Positions 39,749 to 48,694 of a stretch of 64,000 nucleotides of DNA are shown here, piece by piece. The stretch's first letter is position 1; every line of letters begins with the position of its first letter. The notes beneath the pieces were generated by a model. The model ran no database searches. It was not told the origin of the DNA and saw only the letters and a list, made by a program, of their open reading frames with translations. Origin of the DNA: Mitsuokella multacida DSM 20544 (GTDB lineage: Bacteria > Bacillota > Negativicutes > Selenomonadales > Selenomonadaceae); assembly GCF_000155955.1 (NCBI RefSeq), contig NZ_GG697142.2, positions 485,325-549,324 of the forward strand, given 5' to 3'. The position numbers were made by a program, and so were the translations under genes.

Positions 39749-40855
39749 ATGGACAAGTTTTCGAGACGCAGTTTTGTGAAGATGGCGGGGTTGGTGGCCG
39801 CGGCAGCGGTCATGCCGGGTTTCTCGTCGGACGAGATCAAGAAGGCGGAGGCCAAAGAAGAAGAATTGACGAAGGCGGAGCCCGGAACGGGTGGCGACCA
39901 TTACGATGCGCCGCAGGGGCGTCAGGGTGGCGAATCGGTTGTCTACTTCACGCGCGACCTATCGGCCGCCGGACTGCTCAAACTGTATGAGAAGATTGCG
40001 CCGAACATCACGGGGCGCGTCGGCATCAAGCTGCACACGGGCGAGCCGCACGGGCCGAACATCATCCCGCGGCCGTGGGTCAAGGAGCTCATCGCGAAGG
40101 ATCTGCCTGAGGCGAAGATCGTCGAGACGAACACCTATTATCAGGGCGACCGCTACACGACGGAGCAGCACAGGAAAACCCTGGCCATCAACGGCTGGGA
40201 CTTCGCGCCCGTCGACATCATGGATGAGTCCGGTACGGCCATGCTGCCCGTCAAGGGCGGCAAGTGGTTCACGGAGATGTCCGTTGGCGCGCATCTCCTG
40301 GATTACGACTCGCTGCTCGTGCTCACGCACTTCAAGGGGCATACGATGGGCGGCTTCGGCGGCTCCAACAAGAACATCGGCATCGGCTGCGCGGACGGCC
40401 GTATCGGCAAGAAGATGATCCATGCGGGCTCAGAGTCCGAGCAGTGGGCCATGAGCAAGGAAATGCTCATGGAGCGCATTACGGAGTCGTCGAAGGCGAC
40501 GGTAGACCATTTCGGCGATCACATCGCCTACATCAATGTGCTGCGCAACATGTCGGTGGACTGCGACTGTGCGGGCACGACGGCTGCGAAGCCAACGGTG
40601 CCGAACATCGGCATCTTGGCTTCAACCGATATCCTCGCCATCGACCAGGCTTCCGTCGACTTCGTCTACGCGCTGCCGGAGCACTACCGTCATGACCTCG
40701 TCGAGCGCATGGAGACGCGCCACGGCCTGCGCCAGCTCAGCTACATGAAGGAGCTCGGCATGGGCCGCGACCGCTACGTCCTGCTCGACTGCGACCATGG
40801 TGAGAAACCCATCACGCTCGCCGACGCCGTGAGCAAGGTCAAGCCATTTCGCTGA
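39749..40855 (+). CDS. Tat-exported DUF362 protein
   Basis: This is a 368-residue protein. The leader DKFSRRSFVKMAGLVAAAAV is a strong twin-arginine signal. The body is a DUF362 domain: GIKLHTGEPHGPNIIP, ETNTYYQGDRYTTEQH, LTHFKGHTMGGFGGSNKN, IGCADGRIGKK. DUF362 is a family of unknown role often near iron-sulfur proteins. No ferredoxin motif lies at its end. The ATG at 39749 is preferred; a GTG 9 bases earlier is possible. It belongs to the P3 operon and shows that Tat substrates extend into this part of the island. Confidence 0.88.
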   Translation: MDKFSRRSFVKMAGLVAAAAVMPGFSSDEIKKAEAKEEELTKAEPGTGGDHYDAPQGRQGGESVVYFTRDLSAAGLLKLYEKIAPNITGRVGIKLHTGEPHGPNIIPRPWVKELIAKDLPEAKIVETNTYYQGDRYTTEQHRKTLAINGWDFAPVDIMDESGTAMLPVKGGKWFTEMSVGAHLLDYDSLLVLTHFKGHTMGGFGGSNKNIGIGCADGRIGKKMIHAGSESEQWAMSKEMLMERITESSKATVDHFGDHIAYINVLRNMSVDCDCAGTTAAKPTVPNIGILASTDILAIDQASVDFVYALPEHYRHDLVERMETRHGLRQLSYMKELGMGRDRYVLLDCDHGEKPITLADAVSKVKPFR

Positions 40856-40927
40856 GTTGCCCGACGAATGGGGCGCATGATACGAGAAAATAAGATATAG
40901 ATACGATAGAAAAGGAGCATTGTGAAA

Positions 40928-41779
40928 ATGGAGTATACGAATCTGAGCAATGGCGTCAAGGTCCCTCTGCTGGGCCTCGGCACGTTCATGATCAGCCCGG
41001 AGGATACCGAGCGCTCGGTCTACGAGGGCATCAAGGCGGGCTACCGCCTCATCGATACGGCGAATGCCTACGTGAATGAGGAGGCTGTTGGCAGGGGAAT
41101 CCGACGCGCGCTGGAGGAAGGCCTCGTGAAGCGCGAGGATATCTTCCTCTCGACGAAGCTCTGGCCGACGCTCTACGAGAAGGAAGATGCAGTGGAGAAG
41201 ACGCTCAAGCGCCTCGACGTCACGTATGTCGACCTGCTCTTCATCCACCAGCCGGCCGGCAATTTCCTCGCGGGCTACAAGAACATCGAGCGCGCCTATC
41301 AGGCGGGCAAGGCCCGCTCGCTCGGCATCTCGAACTTCCACGGCGAGAAGCTCGAGCGACTGCTCGCCGTTGCAGAAGTCAAGCCGCATGTCATCCAGCT
41401 CGAGACGCATCCGTACTGCATCCAGCACGAGACGCTGGACCGCCTCAAAGCGTACGGCACGAAGCTCATGGGCTGGTATCCGCTCGGTCACGGCGACAAG
41501 GGCCTGCTGCAGGAGCCGGTCTTCAATGAATTGGCCGCGAAGTACCACAAGAGTGCAGCGCAGATTATCCTGCGCTGGGCCGTGCAGAAGGGCTTTATCA
41601 CGATCCCGGGCACGAAGAATCCCGACCACCTGCGCGCGAACATCGATCTGTTCGACTTCGCGCTGACGCCGGATGAGATGGCGGAGATTGCCGTACTCGA
41701 CGGCAAGAAGCGCTACTATACGCCGGATGAAGCGCAGGAAGAGTCGTATGCCTCGATGCATCTGCCGTTCGAGAGCTGA
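40928..41779 (+). CDS. Aldo/keto reductase
   Basis: This is a 283-residue aldo/keto reductase of the 2,5-diketogluconate reductase/YtbE type. Catalytic set: Asp and Tyr in RLIDTANAYVNEE, Lys in LSTKLWPT, His in LFIHQPAG. End motif: IPGTKNPDHLRANID. AAAGGAG lies 10 bases before the ATG; a GTG 6 bases earlier is nearer but less likely. It probably closes the P3 operon, with a strong terminator after it. Confidence 0.92.
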   Translation: MEYTNLSNGVKVPLLGLGTFMISPEDTERSVYEGIKAGYRLIDTANAYVNEEAVGRGIRRALEEGLVKREDIFLSTKLWPTLYEKEDAVEKTLKRLDVTYVDLLFIHQPAGNFLAGYKNIERAYQAGKARSLGISNFHGEKLERLLAVAEVKPHVIQLETHPYCIQHETLDRLKAYGTKLMGWYPLGHGDKGLLQEPVFNELAAKYHKSAAQIILRWAVQKGFITIPGTKNPDHLRANIDLFDFALTPDEMAEIAVLDGKKRYYTPDEAQEESYASMHLPFES

Positions 41780-41808
41780 GACCGCGAAAGACAAAGATAG
41801 TGAAACGC

Positions 41809-41854
41809 AAAAAACCGCAAGAGGAGTCAGGCGGACTCGTCTTGCGGTTTTTTT
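41809..41854. terminator. Bidirectional terminator
   Basis: AAAAAACCGCAAGA and GAGTC pair with GACTC and TCTTGCGGTTTTTTT. It ends the aldo/keto reductase operon and the convergent phosphatase gene. Confidence 0.9.
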
Positions 41855-43127
41855 ATGTTGCAGGGGTGTTTTTCGTCAGCACGACGCGGTCGACGGTGGT
41901 GCCGTCTTCGAGGTGGCAGGTGGCGATGCACTTGGTCGGGGTGACGGCGAGCGTCATGTAGTTGCGGTAGCGGCCCGGGTCGGACTGGTCGAGGCTGACC
42001 TTGTCAAAGTCCGTGTCGGGCGGCACGGTGTAGCGCTCGTTGCCCGCGGGGCCGAACATCAGGTAGGTGGGGCCATGGTCAGAAGGCGTTTCGTCATAGA
42101 TGTGGCCGCGGTTGCGGTACGTGTGCATGTGGCCCGTGAGCACGAGGTCGATGCCGAGCGCGTCGAACGCTTTCATGAAGTCGTGGCCGACATCGCTGAT
42201 GCCGCCTGTGTGGCCCGTGCCTGGCTGGTACTCGTCGTAGGCGATGACGTCCTTGTGCATCAGGACGATCTTCCATGGCTTATGGCTGGCTGCGGCATCG
42301 TGCTTGAGCCAGAGCAGCTCTTCCTGCAAGAGGCCGGGCTTCAGCTCCGCGAGCTCTTCAAACTGCGTGTTGAGCACGATGAAGTGGGCGGGGCCGTAGT
42401 CGAACGAATAGTAGTAGCCGGGAAAAGTCCGGCTGCCGTTGCCTGGGACGGCGAATGAGGCGAGGTAGCGGCGCGGCAGGGCGAACTTCCAGTCGAGCCC
42501 GTAGCACTCGTGGTTGCCCATGACGGGCGCGAACGGCATCGCCTTGGCGCGGCCGGCCAGCAGCGCCGCGAAGAAGCTCTGCCAGTGCCAGTCGGACTGG
42601 CCGTTGTCCGTGAGGTCGCCGATGTCGGCGAGGAAGGCGGCCTGCGGATGGCGCGCGAGTGCCTTTGCGAGCAACTCTGCGAAGGGCTCGTACGTTTCGC
42701 CGCACTGCGAGTCGTCAATGAGCAGTGCCTCGAAGGCCGTGAGCTCAGCAGGCGGCGTATCGATCGGCAGCGTGACGGTCTCCGCGGCCATGGCAATCGT
42801 GCCCTCGTAAGACGTCGCGGGCGTCAGGCCCGTGAGGCGCACGGTGTAGAATGTTGTCGTCGTATCGTCCTGCACGAGTGTGTTTGTCTCTGGTATATAG
42901 TTCTGCGATGAACCATCAGCAGAGGTCAGCGTGAAGCTGGCCTGTTGCCGCGCGCCCTCTGCCTGCCACATGATGGTGCGGCTCGTCGTGGAATCTGCCG
43001 TGATGATCTGGCGCGGGTATTCTATCGTGCGGCCCGCGGCAGCTGCCGGGACGAAGCGCCCGAGGCCAAGCGCTAGGAGCGCGCTCGTGCAGAGCTTGAG
43101 GAAGGTTCTTCTGGACATAGTTTTCAT
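41853..43127 (-). CDS. Tat-type metallophosphoesterase (purple acid phosphatase-like)
   Basis: This is a 424-residue protein. The leader MSRRTFLKLCTSALLALGLG is a twin-arginine signal. An N-terminal fibronectin-like domain (ITADSTTSRTIMWQAEG) is followed by a calcineurin-like phosphoesterase with DIGDLTDNG, MGNHECYG, LMHKDV and GHMHTYRN, which supply the metal ligands. The architecture is that of bacterial purple acid phosphatases. It should hydrolyse phosphate esters outside the membrane. The gene is convergent with the aldo/keto reductase; its 5' gap (43128-43296) faces the AMMECR1 gene and shows nothing else clear. GAGGAAAC lies before the ATG. Confidence 0.9.
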   Translation of the reverse strand: MKTMSRRTFLKLCTSALLALGLGRFVPAAAAGRTIEYPRQIITADSTTSRTIMWQAEGARQQASFTLTSADGSSQNYIPETNTLVQDDTTTTFYTVRLTGLTPATSYEGTIAMAAETVTLPIDTPPAELTAFEALLIDDSQCGETYEPFAELLAKALARHPQAAFLADIGDLTDNGQSDWHWQSFFAALLAGRAKAMPFAPVMGNHECYGLDWKFALPRRYLASFAVPGNGSRTFPGYYYSFDYGPAHFIVLNTQFEELAELKPGLLQEELLWLKHDAAASHKPWKIVLMHKDVIAYDEYQPGTGHTGGISDVGHDFMKAFDALGIDLVLTGHMHTYRNRGHIYDETPSDHGPTYLMFGPAGNERYTVPPDTDFDKVSLDQSDPGRYRNYMTLAVTPTKCIATCHLEDGTTVDRVVLTKNTPAT

Positions 43128-43296
43128 AGTTTCCTCCTGTCGTTTTCATTGCTACCATTATACTTCATTTCAGCGGCCGTTTGCCTCACCTTGTCAATTT
43201 TCTTGCGATTCTGGCAGGATTTTTTTGAAATTTCTCGTAATCTTTCCATAGTGATGATTTTAGTGATACTTTCGCAATAGTTGAGGAGGGATTTTT

Positions 43297-44685
43297 ATGG
43301 CAATCGTGGCTGCGATGGCGGTGCCGCATCCGCCAATCATCCTGCCGGAGATCGGCAGGGGCGAGGAGAAGAAGATCGCGAAGACGGCGGCGGCTTACCG
43401 CGAGGTCATGCGCCGGGCGGCGGACTTGGAGCCGGACACCGTCGTCATCACGAGTCCGCATGCGACGATGTACAGCGACTACTTCCACATCTCGCCTGGA
43501 AAGAGCGCGCGGGGGGATTTCTCGGCGTTCCGCTGCCCGGAGGTCGAGATCGAGGCCGAGTACGATGCGGCCTTCTCTAAGGCGCTCGCGGATGCCTGTG
43601 CGGAGGAGGACCTGCCCGCGGGCTTCCTCGGCGAGCGGGAGCCTGCACTCGACCACGGCACGATGATCCCGCTCTATTTCCTGCAGCCGGCACTCAAGAA
43701 GCCGGTCAAGGTCGTGCGCATCGGCCTCTCGGGCCTCTCTGCTGACGTGCACTACCGGCTTGGCCGCCTGATCCAGGATACGGCGGAGAAGCTCGGCCGC
43801 CGCACCGTTTTCATCGCGAGCGGCGACCTCTCGCACAAGCTCAAGGAAGACGGCCCGTACGGTTTCGCGAAGGAAGGCCCTGTCTTTGACGAAGCGGTCA
43901 CAGAAGACCTCGGCAAGGCCGACTTCCTCTCGCTCCTGACCATCTCGCCGGACCTCGCGGAGTGCGCGGCGGAGTGCGGCCTGCGCTCGTTCTGGATCAT
44001 GGCGGGGGCGCTCGACTGCCAGCGCGTCCATGCTGAGCTTCTCGCGCACGAGGGGACGTTTGGCGTCGGCTACGGCGTCGCCTACTTCACGCCGGAGGGC
44101 GAGGACGATGCGCGCGACATCGGACGCCAGCTCATTGATGCGGAGACGCAGGCCATCGCCAAGGTCCGCGAGCAGGAGGACGCCTATGTGCGCCTCGCGC
44201 GCGAGAGCCTTGAGACGTTCGCGCGCAGCCACACCATGCTGCCCGTGCCGAAGGAACTGCCAGAGGAATTGCAGGACAGGCGGGCGGGCTGCTTCGTCTC
44301 TATCAAGAAGGACGGCCGGCTGCGCGGCTGCATCGGTACCTTGGCGCCGGGCCGCCGCAACCTCGCTGAGGAGATCATCTGCAACGCCGTCTCGGCCGGC
44401 ATGCACGACCCGCGCTTCCCACAGGTCACGCCCGACGAGCTGCCGAAGCTCGTCTACGACGTCGACGTGCTCTCCGAGCCGGAGCCCATCGACTCGCCGA
44501 AGGAGCTCGACGTCAAGCGCTACGGCGTCATCGTGCAGAACGGCGAGCGCCGCGGCGTGCTGCTGCCGGACCTCGCGGGCGTCGACTCCGTCGAGCAGCA
44601 GATCGCCATCGCGCGGCGCAAGGGCAACATCGGCGCGAAGGAGAAGGTCACGCTCTGGCGCTTCGAGGTGACGCGCCATGTCTGA
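43297..44685 (+). CDS. Memo-AMMECR1 fusion (AmmeMemoRadiSam proteins B and A)
   Basis: This is a 462-residue protein with two domains. Residues about 1-265 are Memo/LigB-like (AVPHPPIILPEIGRGEE; VITSPHATMYSDYF; ASGDLSHKL, with histidines at metal positions). Residues about 285-462 are AMMECR1 (GCFVSIKKDGRLRGCIGTL; AVSAGMHDPRFP). In many bacteria these are separate AmmeMemoRadiSam proteins. The radical SAM partner overlaps by 8 bases downstream, so the three activities are coupled. The substrate is not established; recent work ties the AMMECR1/Memo/radical SAM set to modification chemistry. TTGAGGAGG lies 8 bases before the ATG. Confidence 0.92.
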   Translation: MAIVAAMAVPHPPIILPEIGRGEEKKIAKTAAAYREVMRRAADLEPDTVVITSPHATMYSDYFHISPGKSARGDFSAFRCPEVEIEAEYDAAFSKALADACAEEDLPAGFLGEREPALDHGTMIPLYFLQPALKKPVKVVRIGLSGLSADVHYRLGRLIQDTAEKLGRRTVFIASGDLSHKLKEDGPYGFAKEGPVFDEAVTEDLGKADFLSLLTISPDLAECAAECGLRSFWIMAGALDCQRVHAELLAHEGTFGVGYGVAYFTPEGEDDARDIGRQLIDAETQAIAKVREQEDAYVRLARESLETFARSHTMLPVPKELPEELQDRRAGCFVSIKKDGRLRGCIGTLAPGRRNLAEEIICNAVSAGMHDPRFPQVTPDELPKLVYDVDVLSEPEPIDSPKELDVKRYGVIVQNGERRGVLLPDLAGVDSVEQQIAIARRKGNIGAKEKVTLWRFEVTRHV

Positions 44686-45541
44686 GCAATCCGGAGCCAA
44701 AGCCGTCTGCTGGCTCTGCCCGCACCGCTGCCATCTTGCTGACGGGCAGACGGGATTCTGCCGCGCGCGGCAGAACCAGGGCGGCATCATCCGCTCCCTG
44801 AACTACGGCCTCCTGACTTCGGCGGCGCTCGACCCCATCGAGAAGAAGCCGCTCTACCACTTCCATCCGGGAAGCCACATCCTCTCGCTCGGCAGCTTCG
44901 GCTGCAACCTGCGCTGCCCGTTCTGCCAGAACTACACGATCTCGCAGGCCGGCTTCGATGGCTTTGCGGGGCAGAGACTGCCGCTGGACCGCGTGACGCC
45001 GAAGGAAATCGTGGCGGCAGCTCAGCGGCTCGAGGAGACGTCGGGCAACATCGGCGTGGCCTTCACCTACAACGAGCCGCTCGTCGGCTATGAATTCGTC
45101 TACGACACGGCAAGGCTCCTCAAAGAAGTCGGCCTTGCCACCGTGCTCGTGACGAACGGCCAGATCGAGAAGGACTCCTGGCTGCACCTGCTGCCGTACA
45201 TCGATGCCGTCAACATCGACCTCAAGGGCTTCACGCAGTCGTTCTACGACTGGATCGGCGGCGACCTCAAGACAACAAAAGCCGCCATCGAGATGGCGGC
45301 AGAAGATGGCGTCCATGTGGAAGTCACGACGCTCGTGATACCGGGGAAGAACGACAGCGCCGCGGAGATGGCGGCGGAGGCGGAGTGGCTCGCAGGGATC
45401 TCGGCAGAGCTGCCATTGCACCTCTCGCGCTACTTCCCACGCTATCAGGTGGATATCCCGATGACGCCGGTCGAGACCCTGCAGCAGCTGAGGCGCGTGG
45501 CGGAGGCGCGGCTGCGCTTCGTCCACCTCGGCAACATCTGA
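44678..45541 (+). CDS. amrS: AmmeMemoRadiSam system radical SAM enzyme
   Basis: This is a 287-residue radical SAM protein. An N-terminal cysteine motif CWLCPHRCHL...GFCRAR precedes the 4Fe-4S motif CNLRCPFCQNY (CxxxCxxC), followed by FTYNEPLVGYEF and VTNGQIEKDS. This matches the family annotated as AmmeMemoRadiSam radical SAM. It is coupled by an 8-base overlap with the Memo-AMMECR1 gene. Its stop is only 8 bases from the convergent TVP38 gene end, with no terminator in between, so the transcripts probably overlap. Confidence 0.92.
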   Translation: MSEQSGAKAVCWLCPHRCHLADGQTGFCRARQNQGGIIRSLNYGLLTSAALDPIEKKPLYHFHPGSHILSLGSFGCNLRCPFCQNYTISQAGFDGFAGQRLPLDRVTPKEIVAAAQRLEETSGNIGVAFTYNEPLVGYEFVYDTARLLKEVGLATVLVTNGQIEKDSWLHLLPYIDAVNIDLKGFTQSFYDWIGGDLKTTKAAIEMAAEDGVHVEVTTLVIPGKNDSAAEMAAEAEWLAGISAELPLHLSRYFPRYQVDIPMTPVETLQQLRRVAEARLRFVHLGNI

Positions 45542-45549
45542 CTTTGGTG

Positions 45550-46248
45550 TTACGTCTCGGGCGCGTGCTTGGCCGCGCGCTTTTCGTAGATCCAGGCGCC
45601 CGCGATGAGGACGACGGCGAAGATGCAGACGACGATGAGGCGCGTCGGGTCTTCCTGATGCGTCAGCGTGTCGTGGCCGATGATGGCCTCGATGCCCGTC
45701 GACGGGAACTTGCCGACGAAGGATGCGATGACGTAGTCGCGCATCGACATGGCAGAGAGCGCGCCGAGCGCGTTGAGCAGGATGGACGGGAAGTACGGCA
45801 CCATGCGCGCGACGAGCATGACGGCGAAGCCGCGCTTGCCGCTGTACTTGTCGAGGTTCGAAAGCGTCGGGTGCTTGTTGATGATCTTCTCGGCTGCATC
45901 GCGGAAGAAGAAGCGCAGCAGCACGAAGCTCAGGAGGACGCCGACCGTCTCGGCGGCGACGGAGAGGAAGATGCCCCAGAAGATGCCGAAGATCAGCGTG
46001 TTGGCCGTCGAGAAGATGATGGCGGGCGGGAAGCCCAGCGCGTTGACGAAGAGCGTCAAGAGGAAGCTGAAAAGCACGGCCCACTCGCCGAAGGAGGCGA
46101 TGTAGGCGGCCGTCTCCTGGATGTCGCCGCGCGAGAGCAGGCCCCAGAGATGCGGCAGGAAGGCCGGGTCGGCCAGGTGGATGATGAGGAAGAGCAGGAC
46201 GATGGCGAGCGCTGCGGCCACCTTGACCATCCTCATGGATTTTTTCAT
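45550..46248 (-). CDS. TVP38/TMEM64-family membrane protein
   Basis: This is a 232-residue membrane protein with about five hydrophobic segments. The SNARE-associated/DedA-like motif is visible: FGIFWGIFLSVAAETVGVLLS, then FAVMLVARMVPYFPSILLNALGALSAMS. The family is thought to act in lipid or polyprenyl-phosphate scrambling. A short basic start precedes the first helix. It runs against the radical SAM gene. Confidence 0.88.
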   Translation of the reverse strand: MKKSMRMVKVAAALAIVLLFLIIHLADPAFLPHLWGLLSRGDIQETAAYIASFGEWAVLFSFLLTLFVNALGFPPAIIFSTANTLIFGIFWGIFLSVAAETVGVLLSFVLLRFFFRDAAEKIINKHPTLSNLDKYSGKRGFAVMLVARMVPYFPSILLNALGALSAMSMRDYVIASFVGKFPSTGIEAIIGHDTLTHQEDPTRLIVVCIFAVVLIAGAWIYEKRAAKHAPET

Positions 46249-46422
46249 ATGGTGATTCCCCCTAGATCATTTCCGATATTACAGTCCCATTATAGCATCG
46301 CTTCCATGGAGATTGTATGAATCCCGCCGCGTTTTTTGGCGAGTCGCGAGGAGATGGATGGAGATTCCGCAGATTCTATGATAAAATAGAGGATATTAGT
46401 CTGATTTCAAGGGGGATTTTTC

Positions 46423-47694
46423 ATGCAGGAAATGCTGCCGGGCTTTCTGACAGCGGCCTCACTGGCAGCTTCGCTGTTGCTGATCCCGACGCTCTTAGTG
46501 CAGGCGGGGGCGCCGTTTATGGGCATCTACACGGCCTCCGTGCTCATGGCCATCGCGGGGACGCTCGTCTTCGCGCGGCTCGACCTGCCCGTCGCGGCGG
46601 CGCCGGGGGCCGCTTTGACCTCGTGGCTCGTCGCCGTCGTCATGCTTGCGCACGGCGTGAGCTGGCAGATGGTGCTCTTCTTGGGCGCTGTCGTCTCGCT
46701 CGTGCTGACGGCGGCACTCGCCTTCGCTGTGTTCTCGCGGCGGCCGGGAAGGCTTGAGGGGCTCGTCCAGCTTTTTCCCCCGTGCATCGCGGACGGTTTG
46801 CAGGGCGCACTCGGCCTGATGCTGCTCGTGCAGGGCCTCTACCAGGGCCATCTGCTCATGAGCTCACCGGTGGCACCCGTGCAGCTCGGCAACATGGCGG
46901 ACCCCGTGGCCTACCTGAGCCTCGTGGGCATCATCGCGATGCTCGCGCTCATGGCCGTCGGGGCGCGCTGGGCTGTCTTCGGCGGCGTCCTCGTGAGCGC
47001 CGTGCTCGCCTTCATCGGCGGCTTCTGGGTGCTGCCGGACGCGCCGTTTTTCCTGCCGGAAGGGCTCGATTGCACCGGTCTTCAGCTCATATTCATGAAC
47101 GGGTGGGAAAATATAAGGGTGTGCGATTATGCAGACCTCTCGCTCGTCCTCGTGCTCTTCCTTGTCTTATCCGGTTGGGGAGGGCTCCGGGCACTTGCTT
47201 CGGCCATCGATGACGGGCAGATGAAGAAGTCACTGCTATCCATGAGCGGCCTCAGCTTTGTCGCCAGCCTGCTCGGCACGATGCCGCTGACGGCGGCGCC
47301 GGAGTCGGCGGCGGGCCAGGCCATGGGCGGCCGCACGGGCCGCATGGCCTATTGGACGGCAGCCTTCCTCGCGCTCGCGCTCTTTCTGGAGCCGACGCTG
47401 CAGTCGATGGCCTCGTTCCCGAGCATCTTCGCGCCAGCCTACGCCGGTGCGGGCCTCGCGCTCCTGCTTCGCATGAAGCCGGTCTTTGCGGGGAGCCTTG
47501 CGGATAAAGTGGCGGCGGGGCTGCTCTTCCTGATCCTGCCGCTGACGCAGGATATCGCTGCGGGGCTCGGGGCTGCCTGCGTCGCCTATGTCAGCCTCGC
47601 CATCTTAGCGGGCGAGCACGTCAGCCGCCTGCTGCGCGCGCTGACCGTCCTGTTCCTCTTGTATTTCTTTTATGGTTTCTGGTCCATCTTGTGA
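46423..47694 (+). CDS. Nucleobase permease-like membrane protein (NCS2/AzgA type)
   Basis: This is a 423-residue protein with 12-14 hydrophobic segments. The pattern AAAPGAALTSWLV, FPPCIADGLQGALGLMLLVQG and the long C-terminal half resemble the guanine/hypoxanthine (AzgA/PbuG) and xanthine/uracil permeases, although the key signature is weak (APESAAGQAMGGRTG in the helix that normally holds E-S-G). So it could carry another substrate. A possible TATGATAAAAT promoter lies at 46377-46387; AAGGGGG lies before the ATG. Confidence 0.65.
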   Translation: MQEMLPGFLTAASLAASLLLIPTLLVQAGAPFMGIYTASVLMAIAGTLVFARLDLPVAAAPGAALTSWLVAVVMLAHGVSWQMVLFLGAVVSLVLTAALAFAVFSRRPGRLEGLVQLFPPCIADGLQGALGLMLLVQGLYQGHLLMSSPVAPVQLGNMADPVAYLSLVGIIAMLALMAVGARWAVFGGVLVSAVLAFIGGFWVLPDAPFFLPEGLDCTGLQLIFMNGWENIRVCDYADLSLVLVLFLVLSGWGGLRALASAIDDGQMKKSLLSMSGLSFVASLLGTMPLTAAPESAAGQAMGGRTGRMAYWTAAFLALALFLEPTLQSMASFPSIFAPAYAGAGLALLLRMKPVFAGSLADKVAAGLLFLILPLTQDIAAGLGAACVAYVSLAILAGEHVSRLLRALTVLFLLYFFYGFWSIL

Positions 47695-47742
47695 CTGGTA
47701 TATCGTGTTCTCGTGTCAATCTTATAAGGAGTGTTTCGATTC

Positions 47743-48621
47743 GTGTCAATGCATTGGAATTCGTATGGAAAATATCTGTTAACGGGAGTCGTTCTCGGTT
47801 CGTTCCTGTTCTATGCCCCATCCGTCACAGAGGCAAAGCGTGCCCACAAGGCGCCACAGAGCACCGCTGAGGTCACAGTAGCCGTACCGGATGTCGTCGA
47901 GACCAAGGCACAGAGACCGGCTCGCAAGCATCAGGCGGAGCCGAAGATCGGCATCCACCAGGATCTGCGCGGCGAGGATTCGCTGCATGCGACGTCGGAG
48001 AAGGAGCTGTCGGGCGGCAGTGACTTCCAGTCGCGCATCCACAACATCCTCTACCCGGCGGGCAAGGCTGAGCAGCAGATGACGCAGCTCTCCGTGCCGC
48101 AGACCGTCTCGGCCTACGACAACTCGATCATCGGCACGCCGCTCGCGAGCCAGGAGCAGTGCGTGCGCTACCTCCTGAGCAATAACCCGAACCCGGACAT
48201 CACGGTCTCGCCGCAGCAGCTCGTCTCCTACTACTATGAAGAGGGCGAGCGCGAGGGCATCCGTCCGGATGTCGCCTTTGCACAGGCGCTCAAGGAGACG
48301 GGCTTCTTCCGCTACGGCGGCGACGTCATCCCGCAGCAGAACAACTTCTGCGGCCTCGGCACGACGGGCGGCGGCGTCAAGGGCGCGTTCTTCGCGACGG
48401 CGCAGCTCGGCGTCCGCGCGCACATCCAGCACCTCCTGGCCTACTCGTCGACGCGTGAGCCGAGCGAGCCGGTTATCGACCCGCGCTACCAGCTCGTGCG
48501 CGACTCCTACGGCACGCGCACGCTTGGCACCTGGGAAGACCTCAACGGCCGCTGGGCCGTGCCTGGCTACACGTACGGCCAGAGCATCCTCTCGATGTTC
48601 CGCGCCATGCTGACCGAATGA
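47743..48621 (+). CDS. Exported glucosaminidase
   Basis: This is a 292-residue protein with a signal peptide (YLLTGVVLGSFLFYAPSVTEA) and a basic linker. The C-terminal domain (about 140-290) is a mannosyl-glycoprotein endo-beta-N-acetylglucosaminidase/FlgJ-like hydrolase: FAQALKETGFFRYGGDVIPQ with the catalytic Glu in KETGFF, then NNFCGLGTTGGG. It should cut peptidoglycan glycan. I use the GTG at 47743 with AAGGAG upstream; GTG 47731 and ATG 47749 are also in frame. Confidence 0.85.
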   Translation: MSMHWNSYGKYLLTGVVLGSFLFYAPSVTEAKRAHKAPQSTAEVTVAVPDVVETKAQRPARKHQAEPKIGIHQDLRGEDSLHATSEKELSGGSDFQSRIHNILYPAGKAEQQMTQLSVPQTVSAYDNSIIGTPLASQEQCVRYLLSNNPNPDITVSPQQLVSYYYEEGEREGIRPDVAFAQALKETGFFRYGGDVIPQQNNFCGLGTTGGGVKGAFFATAQLGVRAHIQHLLAYSSTREPSEPVIDPRYQLVRDSYGTRTLGTWEDLNGRWAVPGYTYGQSILSMFRAMLTE

Positions 48622-48694
48622 TAGAGCGTAAGATAAAAATCAAGTATAAATACCGCAAGAATTGTTTCCAGATCGAAAGGGATGAAATCACTCG

